This document shows positions 1 to 4,432 of a DNA stretch of 6,064 nucleotides, in pieces (the first letter of the stretch is position 1; every line of letters starts with the position of its first letter). Position numbers and translations under genes: made by a program. Below the pieces are notes generated by a model. It saw only the letters and a program-made list of their open reading frames with translations. It was not told where the DNA came from and did no database searches. The stretch is from Actinomycetota bacterium (GTDB lineage: Bacteria > Actinomycetota > Thermoleophilia > UBA2241). Where the stretch lies: assembly GCA_003158705.1 (NCBI GenBank), contig PMKX01000225.1, positions 1 through 6,064 of the forward strand, written 5' to 3'.

Positions 1-452
1 AAGTCGCGGAAGCTCTCGATGATCTGCTCGGTGTCTTCCACCTCGCGCTCGAACTCGATGGCGTTCTCGGTGATGAGCTCCTCGCTGGCGAAGATGGGCG
101 CGTCGGTGCGCACGGCCAGGGCCAGCGCATCGGAGGGGCGCGAGTCGACCTCGATCTCGCTGCCGTCCTTGAGCAGCGTGAGCGTGGCGAAGAACGTGCT
201 CTCGCGCAGCTCAGTGACCGTGATCTTGGCGATCTCGCCGTCGAACTGCTCGATGACACTGGTGAGCAGGTCGTGCGTCATGGGCCGCGGGAGCTCGGTG
301 CCCTGCAGCTTGATGAGGATGGCGGCTGCCTCGGGGTGCCCGATCCAGATGGGCAGGAACTTGTTGCCCTTGAGCGTCTTGAGCAGCACGATGGGCTGCT
401 TGCCGATGACGTCGAAGCTCACGCCGTAGATGACCATTTGCTGCACGTCCAT
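1..452 (-). CDS. DUF151 bifunctional nuclease family protein (3' end beyond window)
   Basis: Reading the minus strand from the ATG at 452 gives 150 complete codons, open to the window edge, so the C-terminus is missing. The protein starts MDVQQMVIYGVSFDVIGKQP. It shows the family's core motifs: LPIWIG..EA.AI at about residues 33-45, RP.THDLL at 56-63 and SRPSDALALAVR at 104-115. The last visible residues (IIESFRDF) match the acidic linker after the DUF151 domain, so only a short tail is probably lost. Known family members include plant and mycobacterial bifunctional nucleases with RNase/DNase activity and the Thermotoga TM0160 structure. The cellular role in bacteria is poorly defined and the protein is presumably cytoplasmic. 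No Shine-Dalgarno precedes the ATG; a TATACT box lies 6 nt upstream, which suggests a leaderless mRNA. The gene is divergent from the tRNA gene. Family assignment is firm; substrate is not. Confidence 0.93.
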   Translation of the reverse strand, partial: MDVQQMVIYGVSFDVIGKQPIVLLKTLKGNKFLPIWIGHPEAAAILIKLQGTELPRPMTHDLLTSVIEQFDGEIAKITVTELRESTFFATLTLLKDGSEIEVDSRPSDALALAVRTDAPIFASEELITENAIEFEREVEDTEQIIESFRD

Positions 453-468
453 CGCGTAAGTATACGCG
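453..468. repeat. Inverted repeat over the DUF151-gene -10 box
   Basis: CGCGTA (453-458) and TACGCG (463-468) are perfect inverted arms around a 4-nt centre AGTA. The repeat abuts the start codon and covers the putative -10 box. It could be an operator or chance symmetry; the arms are only 6 bp. Confidence 0.4.
459..464 (-). promoter_or_regulatory. -10 box for leaderless transcription of the DUF151 gene
   Basis: On the minus strand TATACT ends 6 nt before the ATG at 452, so the predicted transcription start falls on or next to the A of the start codon. No ribosome binding site is present in the 30 nt upstream, and no good -35 hexamer is seen at 16-18 nt spacing. A TAnnnT box 6-7 nt before an ATG is the known signature of leaderless genes in Actinobacteria and Deinococci. 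The box lies in the inverted repeat CGCGTA-AGTA-TACGCG (453-468). Confidence 0.6.
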
Positions 469-528
469 TTGCGAACGCCTGCGCTACTCGCGGCGTAGGC
501 TCGGTTGACGACGGCCCGTGAGGCCGCC

Positions 529-558
529 TTGACACTGTCGCCGAGCGGCCTCTACACT
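529..558 (+). promoter_or_regulatory. Sigma-70-type promoter of the tRNA-Ile gene
   Basis: A perfect -35 TTGACA (529-534) is followed after 18 nt by a -10 TACACT (553-558). The predicted transcription start is near 565, only about 4 nt before the mature tRNA 5' end at 569, so RNase P would remove a very short leader. The 116-nt gap 453-568 holds this promoter and the divergent DUF151 promoter and nothing else I can see. Confidence 0.85.
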
Positions 559-568
559 GCGGGTCCGC

Positions 569-645
569 GGGCGCATAGCTCAGTCGGTTAGAGCGCGTCT
601 CTGATAAGGACGAGGTCCGTGGTTCGAATCCACGTGCGCCCACCA
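569..645 (+). tRNA. tRNA-Ile (anticodon GAU), CCA encoded
   Basis: The full cloverleaf can be folded by eye. The acceptor GGGCGCA (569-575) pairs with TGCGCCC (635-641), followed by discriminator A642 and a genomically encoded CCA (643-645). The D arm is GCTC/GAGC (578-581, 591-594). The anticodon stem CGTCT/GGACG (596-600, 608-612) has one closing U-G pair. The loop CTGATAA places the anticodon GAT at 603-605, which reads AUC/AUU isoleucine codons. The T arm is CGTGG/CCACG around TTCGAAT (618-634). The variable loop is AGGTC. It is a single gene here, with no rRNA or second tRNA adjacent in the window, and no strong intrinsic terminator follows. Confidence 0.98.
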
Positions 646-794
646 CCCGCCCCTCCAACCAGGCCCTGCCGGACCCTCGCCGGTGTTGCCCTGCCTTCCG
701 TCAACTGCTCCGCGGCCCTTGCTAGGAGGCTCGTCGTAGCGTACTTTTAAGACGGGCTGCGCAGCAGCCACGCCGAGGGAACGGAGGCGGCAGA
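646..794 (+). promoter_or_regulatory. Intergenic region with putative promoter and 5' hairpin for the membrane-protein gene
   Basis: A TTGCTA (719-724) / 17 nt / TACTTT (742-747) pair resembles a sigma-70 promoter and would start transcription near 754. A hairpin, GGCTGC-GCA-GCAGCC (755-769), would then lie at the very 5' end of the mRNA. GGAGG (783-787), 7 nt before the ATG at 795, is a good ribosome binding site. No T-tract terminator for the tRNA is visible. Confidence 0.45.
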
Positions 795-1316
795 ATGGAC
801 CTCTATTTCGTCGCGGCGCGCGTACTGGTCGCCGCGGGCGCTCCGGGGTACGGCCCGCGTGGCGGCGGCGAGGGTGGGTCGAGCGACCAGCACGACCGGC
901 TGAAGGCGATCAACGACGTCATGACGTCGTGGCCGTCGCGGGTGCTTGCGACCTGCCTGTTTGTCGCGTTGGCGGGCCTTATGTACGTGCTCTTCAGAAG
1001 GGCTGCGAGCCCTGCGCGCAAGCCCCTCCGCGCCGCGATCATCGCGCTAGGTCTCTTCGCCGTGCTGCCGCTTCTGACGAACAACGTGATGGTCGCCTAT
1101 GTCATGTTCATGTGCCTGGCGATCGCGGGGGTCTGCGCCCTCTTCCTCTACGCCCTGCCGCGTTACGGTGCCTTTCTCGATCGCACGCGCGAGCTCATTC
1201 ATCCCAGGGAGCGGCGCGAGCGCCTCGCCGCGAACCGCCAGTGTTCCCTGCGCGGCGATTGCCTAGAGCAGACCCTGACGGAGGCGCTGCACGAGCGGGA
1301 AGCGCCCCCGAAGTAG
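795..1316 (+). CDS. Hypothetical protein with three predicted membrane segments
   Basis: I do not recognise this 173-residue protein. Hydrophobic stretches at about residues 50-67, 80-95 and 97-121 look like three transmembrane helices, the last two forming a tight hairpin. The first 15 residues are also fairly hydrophobic and could be a weak signal sequence or membrane-associated helix, followed by a Gly-rich linker (about 17-30) and a polar stretch. The C-terminal 50 residues are charged (RTRELIHPRERRERL), presumably cytoplasmic, with a C-x5-C pair (Cys150, Cys156). The ATG at 795 is chosen because GGAGG sits 7 nt upstream and codon use is G/C-rich at position 3 from there. A later in-frame ATG (921) lacks a ribosome binding site but sits inside an 18-bp palindrome. 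The gene stands alone: a 170-nt gap separates it from the RCC1 lipoprotein genes. Its existence as a gene is likely; function is unknown. Confidence 0.72.
   Translation: MDLYFVAARVLVAAGAPGYGPRGGGEGGSSDQHDRLKAINDVMTSWPSRVLATCLFVALAGLMYVLFRRAASPARKPLRAAIIALGLFAVLPLLTNNVMVAYVMFMCLAIAGVCALFLYALPRYGAFLDRTRELIHPRERRERLAANRQCSLRGDCLEQTLTEALHEREAPPK
913..930. repeat. 18-bp perfect palindrome
   Basis: ACGACGTCATGACGTCGT equals its own reverse complement over 18 bp and contains two GACGTC hexamers separated by AT. It lies in the coding sequence of the membrane-protein gene, 118 nt after the ATG, and its centre contains the in-frame ATG codon 43. This is the length expected for a dimeric regulator site, but the function is unknown. 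Confidence 0.85.
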
Positions 1317-1486
1317 AGCAGCAGCGCAGGCGGACACTCTCCGCAGTTTCGCGACCCGATTCCCCACGTAGTAGCGCAATCGCAGCCGGTGTATGCTGGT
1401 TCGCGTACGGCCGCAGGAGGCCGTTTCAGGAGGGGACGCGGCCGGTTGGGCGCCGATGATGCATCGGGGTCGAGGGAGGGATCGGC
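1317..1486 (+). promoter_or_regulatory. Intergenic region: putative -10, hairpin and RBS upstream of the first RCC1 lipoprotein
   Basis: A TATGCT box (1392-1397) lies in a 15-nt element (1391-1405) that matches 12 of 15 positions upstream of gcvH. No clear -35 hexamer is seen. ACGGCC-GCAGGA-GGCCGT (1407-1424) is a 6-bp stem-loop followed by TTTC. It may be a weak terminator for the upstream gene or a 5' leader hairpin. GGAGG (1475-1479) is 7 nt before the ATG at 1487. Otherwise nothing is seen. Confidence 0.4.
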
Positions 1487-2704
1487 ATGAAGCTGAGGGC
1501 GCTTCGCTGTCTGTTCGTCGTCGCGTGCATTACCGTGGCCGTCACAGGATGTGGCTCGAGCACGTCCAGCCCCCCGACCACGGTGAAGGCGATTGCCGCC
1601 GGTGACGGTTACTCTGTGGCCATCAAGAGCGACGGCAGCCTCTGGACCTGGGGCCGGGACAAGGGCGGCCAGATCCTCCTCGGCAAGAACGCTGAGAACA
1701 CGGCCACCCCTGCGCGGTTTGGCACTGCCGGCGATTGGGCCTCCGTGGCCTGCCGTTCGGCCAGCAGCTTCGCCCTGAAGACCGACGGCAGCCTCTGGGG
1801 CTGGGGCGGCAGCGCCTTCATGGCCTTCTTGCCCCCTGAGCACGGGAAGGCAAACGGTCCCACCCGCTTCGGTGACGCCCACGACTGGGCGGCCATCGCC
1901 TGCGGGGGGACGGAGGACAGCGGCGAGACCTTTTGCTTGGCCCTGAAGAAGGACGGTAGCCTGTGGGCCTGGGGCTCGAACTCCGGCGGCGGCGGCATCG
2001 GCCTCGGCGAAGAGAAGTCCACGACTACCCCCACCCGCGTCGGTGCAGCCAACGATTGGGCGGCGATCGCCTGCGGAGACGACTTCAGCCTGGCGCTGAA
2101 GACCGACGGTACCCTTTGGGCCTGGGGCGACAACTCGTCTGGGCAGCTCGGCATCGGCAACACGTCAACGCCCGCGGGGGCAGGGGAAATGGAGTTTCCC
2201 GTGTCTACCCCGACGCGCGTTGGCAAAGCCAATGACTGGGCGGCCGTCGCCGGCGGGCAGTACTTCAGCCTGGCTCTGAAGACCGACGGCAGCCTCTGGG
2301 CCTGGGGTGACAACAAGTTCGGCGAGCTCGGCCTCGGCGGCACCGCCAGCACTGTCTATCGCCCTGCCCGCGTGGGCAAAGCCAGCGACTGGTCAGCGAT
2401 CGCCTGCGGAGAAGGCTTTAGCCTCGCCCTGAAGAAGGACGGCGGCCTCTGGGAGTGGGGCGAGATGTGGTCCGGCTACCTTAGACCTGGCTACGTTCCT
2501 GCCGCTATTTATCACCGTCACACCCCTTTCCGCGTGGGCGCCGCCCACGACTGGGCCTCTATCGCTTGCGGGAGCGATCACTGCCTGGCCGTGAAGAAGG
2601 ACGGCACCCTCTGGGCCTGGGGCTTCAACGACGACGGCCAGCTAGGCCTGGGCGTTACCGGGTACAGACTCGCGCCAACCTTGGTGACCGACTGGTCGCC
2701 GTGA
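1487..2704 (+). CDS. RCC1-repeat lipoprotein, predicted seven-bladed beta-propeller (first of pair)
   Basis: This 405-residue protein starts with a lipoprotein signal peptide: basic MKLRALR, a hydrophobic core and lipobox VTGC with Cys22. A Ser/Thr/Pro linker (23-33) follows. The rest is seven RCC1-type repeats, each with a DGxLWxWG core at residues 49, 100, 156, 207, 267, 318 and 372 and an intervening '[14 protein letters not shown]' strand. Seven repeats match the seven-bladed propeller of eukaryotic RCC1 and of the secreted bacterial inhibitor BLIP-II. The C-terminal TDWSP can supply the strand that completes blade 1 and closes the ring. Blades 2 and 6 lack the GQLGLG turn and carry divergent loops, so the faces are less uniform than in the downstream paralogue. 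GGAGG is 7 nt before the ATG. It is predicted to be anchored outside the cytoplasmic membrane. The likely role is binding a protein or ligand; the partner is unknown. Confidence 0.93.
   Translation: MKLRALRCLFVVACITVAVTGCGSSTSSPPTTVKAIAAGDGYSVAIKSDGSLWTWGRDKGGQILLGKNAENTATPARFGTAGDWASVACRSASSFALKTDGSLWGWGGSAFMAFLPPEHGKANGPTRFGDAHDWAAIACGGTEDSGETFCLALKKDGSLWAWGSNSGGGGIGLGEEKSTTTPTRVGAANDWAAIACGDDFSLALKTDGTLWAWGDNSSGQLGIGNTSTPAGAGEMEFPVSTPTRVGKANDWAAVAGGQYFSLALKTDGSLWAWGDNKFGELGLGGTASTVYRPARVGKASDWSAIACGEGFSLALKKDGGLWEWGEMWSGYLRPGYVPAAIYHRHTPFRVGAAHDWASIACGSDHCLAVKKDGTLWAWGFNDDGQLGLGVTGYRLAPTLVTDWSP
1589..2700 (+). repeat. Diverged RCC1 tandem repeat array, seven units
   Basis: The GAC codon of the DGxLW core recurs at 1631, 1784, 1952, 2105, 2285, 2438 and 2600. 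Spacings are 153, 168, 153, 180, 153 and 162 bp. Every second interval is exactly 51 codons, the others longer and variable. This alternation may reflect duplication of a two-blade unit. Confidence 0.85.
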
Positions 2705-2739
2705 ACGGCTTGCGGCTCCAGCGGCGAGGAGGACCCAAC

Positions 2740-3867
2740 ATGAGGCTCAGAGCGGTTCCCGGTCTGCTGCTCATCGTATGCGCCGCCATGGCGGTGGCCG
2801 GCTGTGGCTCACATGCGTCCCAGCCAGCGAGCCCATCTGGCTCGGTGCCGATGGCCAAAACGAAGATCGCCTGTGGGGCCGCTCACAGCCTGGCTCTCAA
2901 GAAGGATGGCAGCCTCTGGGCCTGGGGTGACAACGAAGTCGGCCAGCTCGGACTTGGCGATATCAAGAACAGGCACAGCCCTACTCGCATCGGTACCGCG
3001 AGCGACTGGGCAGCCGTCGCCGCCGGCGAGGTGCACAGCTTGGCCCTCAAGAAGGACGGCAGCCTCTGGGCCTGGGGCCACAACAGCTACGGTCAGCTCG
3101 GCCTTGGCGACGTGAGGCAACGGAACGATCCCACCCGGGTCGGCACTGCCGGCGACTGGGCGGCGGTCGCGGCCGGCGGCAATTGGAGCTTGGCCCTGAG
3201 GACCGACGGCAGCCTCTGGGCGTGGGGTGGGAACTGGGTCGGCCAGCTCGGTCTCGGAGACTTGAAGCAAAGGGACAGTCCCACCCGTGTCGGTGCTACC
3301 AACGACTGGACGACGGTCGCCTGCGGTTCGGATCACAGCCTGGCTCTCAAGACTGACGGCAGCCTCTGGGCTTGGGGCGACAACCACTACGGTCAGCTAG
3401 GTCTCGGCGACCTGAGGCAGCGCGACGCTCCCACTCGGGTCGGCACCGCTAACGACTGGACGGCGGTCGCCTCGGGCCCGGGCTACAGCCTGGCTCTGGG
3501 GAAGGACGGCAGCCTCTGGGCCTGGGGCGCCGGCTACATTGGCCAACTCGGTCTCGGCGACTACAAAGACACGCACATCCCCGTTCGTGTGGGCATCGAC
3601 AACGACTGGGCAGCTATCGCTTGCGGCGCCGACGCCAGCCTCGCCCTGAAGAAGGACGGCAGCCTGTGGACTTGGGGTGCCGGCGGGGACAGAACCACCC
3701 GAATCGGTGTGCAGACGGACTGGGCAGCGATCGCCTGTGGCTTTGGCTACAGCCTTGCTCTGAAGAACGACGGCAGCCTCTGGGCGTGGGGCTTGAACAA
3801 CTTGGGCCAGCTGGGCCTCGGCGACCACAGGACCCGAGACGTGCCCACGCGGGTCCCGGGATGGTAG
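2740..3867 (+). CDS. RCC1-repeat lipoprotein, highly regular seven-bladed beta-propeller (second of pair)
   Basis: I place the start at ATG 2740 (375 residues) because GGAGG (2728-2732) lies 7 nt upstream and the protein then opens with a signal peptide ([21 protein letters not shown]) ending in lipobox VAGC with Cys22, the same position as in the upstream paralogue. An earlier in-frame ATG at 2566 would run inside the upstream gene and bury the signal peptide. Seven RCC1 repeats have DGSLWxWG cores at residues 56, 106, 156, 206, 256, 306 and 344. The first five intervals are exactly 50 residues and the sixth is 38, because blade 6 lacks the GQLGLGD loop. The terminal VPGW probably completes blade 1. 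The gene follows its paralogue by 35 nt, so co-transcription is likely. It is predicted to be surface-anchored; function is unknown, with ligand or protein binding inferred from the fold. Confidence 0.93.
   Translation: MRLRAVPGLLLIVCAAMAVAGCGSHASQPASPSGSVPMAKTKIACGAAHSLALKKDGSLWAWGDNEVGQLGLGDIKNRHSPTRIGTASDWAAVAAGEVHSLALKKDGSLWAWGHNSYGQLGLGDVRQRNDPTRVGTAGDWAAVAAGGNWSLALRTDGSLWAWGGNWVGQLGLGDLKQRDSPTRVGATNDWTTVACGSDHSLALKTDGSLWAWGDNHYGQLGLGDLRQRDAPTRVGTANDWTAVASGPGYSLALGKDGSLWAWGAGYIGQLGLGDYKDTHIPVRVGIDNDWAAIACGADASLALKKDGSLWTWGAGGDRTTRIGVQTDWAAIACGFGYSLALKNDGSLWAWGLNNLGQLGLGDHRTRDVPTRVPGW
2866..3864 (+). repeat. Near-perfect 150-bp tandem repeat array encoding RCC1 blades
   Basis: The GAC/GAT codon of the DGSLW core recurs at 2905, 3055, 3205, 3355, 3505 and 3655, exactly 150 bp apart, then at 3769 after 114 bp. 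The nucleotide segments around GGCAGCCTCTGGGC and GGTCAGCTCGG are nearly identical between units, so the array is a likely substrate for unequal recombination. The short unit is an in-frame loss of 36 bp. Confidence 0.93.
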
Positions 3868-4010
3868 CCGTGAGCCGCCGGCGCTCGCGGTAGGGCTGCG
3901 GCCTCCCGGCTCTCGACCGTCGCTGCCAAACGGCCAGCCGTCGACGCAGGCGTACACTGGTGCGCGGCGAATCGCTGACCAGTGAGGCGTGACGGCGACC
4001 GGGAGGAACG
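3868..4010 (+). promoter_or_regulatory. Intergenic region: putative gcvH promoter with inverted repeat
   Basis: TACACT (3953-3958) is a candidate -10 in an element (3952-3966) shared with the first RCC1 gene; no convincing -35 is seen. Inverted arms CACTGGT (3955-3961) and ACCAGTG (3978-3984) overlap it, with a nested GCG/CGC (3962-3964, 3973-3975). A long-loop inverted repeat GAGCCG (3872-3877) / CGGCTC (3907-3912) follows the RCC1 stop but has no T-tract. I see no glycine-riboswitch core. GGAGG (4002-4006) is 4 nt before the gcvH ATG. Confidence 0.45.
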
Positions 4011-4403
4011 ATGGCCGACGAGAGCTACCCGCGGGAACTGAAGTACCACAAAGAGCACGAATGGGCGCGCATCGAGGGCGACGAGGCCGTGTTCGGCGTC
4101 ACCTGGTTCGCCCAGGACTCTCTGGGTGAGATCGTCTACGCAAGCTTGCCGAAGGCGGGCGGGACCGTGACCGCCGGCGCAAGTTACGGCGAGCTCGAGT
4201 CGGTGAAGGCCGTCACCGACGTGTACGCGCCGCTCAGCGGCGAGGTGGTGGACAGTAACGCCGAGCTGGAGGACGAGCCGCAGCTCGTCAACGACGACTG
4301 CTACGGTCGCGGCTGGCTTATCCGCGTGCGCCTCTCCGACGCCGCCGAAGGCGATGGTCTTCTGGACGTGGCAGGGTACACAAAGCTGCTCGAGGAAGCC
4401 TGA
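4011..4403 (+). CDS. gcvH: Glycine cleavage system H protein (lipoyl carrier)
   Basis: This 130-residue protein has the normal family length and a complete lipoyl domain. It opens with YHKEHEWARIEGD (12-24), followed by the conserved GVTWFAQDSLGEIVY (29-43) and GELESVKAVTDVYAP, in which Lys66 is the lipoylation site. LVNDDCYGRGWLIRV follows near residues 92-107. The lipoyl arm takes the aminomethyl group from the GcvP decarboxylase and presents it to GcvT and to dihydrolipoamide dehydrogenase in the cytosol. Near residue 32 the family usually has Thr-Asp-Tyr/Phe-Ala; here it is Thr-Trp-Phe-Ala, a mild variation. The ATG at 4011 follows GGGAGG closely. It is the first gene of a gcvH-gcvPA-gcvPB operon, 26 nt before the proposed gcvPA start. 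gcvT is not upstream. Identification is secure. Confidence 0.97.
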   Translation: MADESYPRELKYHKEHEWARIEGDEAVFGVTWFAQDSLGEIVYASLPKAGGTVTAGASYGELESVKAVTDVYAPLSGEVVDSNAELEDEPQLVNDDCYGRGWLIRVRLSDAAEGDGLLDVAGYTKLLEEA

Positions 4404-4414
4404 CGACACCCGCG

Positions 4415-4432
4415 AAGGGGTGAGCGGCAACG
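4415..4432 (+). promoter_or_regulatory. Strong Shine-Dalgarno and probable ACG start codon of gcvPA
   Basis: AAGGGGTGA (4415-4423) closely matches the anti-Shine-Dalgarno complement and includes the in-frame stop TGA that closes the reading frame upstream. Six nucleotides later comes ACG (4430-4432), followed by codons for EYVPHSEED, the conserved N-terminus of GcvPA. There is no ATG, GTG, TTG or CTG in this frame between the stop and GTG 4460. Confidence 0.65.

Noticed and set aside
569..645. tRNA-Ile as an attachment site for an integrated element
   Set aside because: No second copy of the tRNA 3' end, integrase or other mobility gene is visible in the window.
1407..1428. Intrinsic terminator after the membrane-protein gene
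   Set aside because: The stem is only 6 bp and is followed by TTTCAGG rather than a T-tract; kept only as a hairpin in the intergenic entry.
929..1459. Long plus-strand reading frame overlapping the membrane-protein gene
   Set aside because: Arg/Ala/Pro-rich, low-complexity translation typical of an out-of-frame GC-rich reading; no ribosome binding site and no recognisable family.
1609..2352. Long minus-strand reading frames opposite the RCC1 genes (also 1199-1882, 2809-3387, 3397-3957)
   Set aside because: They stay open because the repeats and GC bias exclude stops; their own repeats are the antisense image of the RCC1 units.
2566..2739. Extending the second RCC1 protein upstream to the ATG at 2566
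   Set aside because: It would overlap the end of the first RCC1 gene in another frame and place 58 Arg-rich residues before a clear signal peptide; ATG 2740 has a good ribosome binding site and lipobox spacing.
2866..3864. CRISPR-like array
   Set aside because: The 150-bp regular repeats are in-frame coding units of RCC1 blades, not short repeats with unrelated spacers.
3868..4010. Glycine riboswitch upstream of gcvH
   Set aside because: Looked for the tandem aptamer core and its conserved loops; the 143 nt gap has neither the consensus pieces nor the length for two aptamers.
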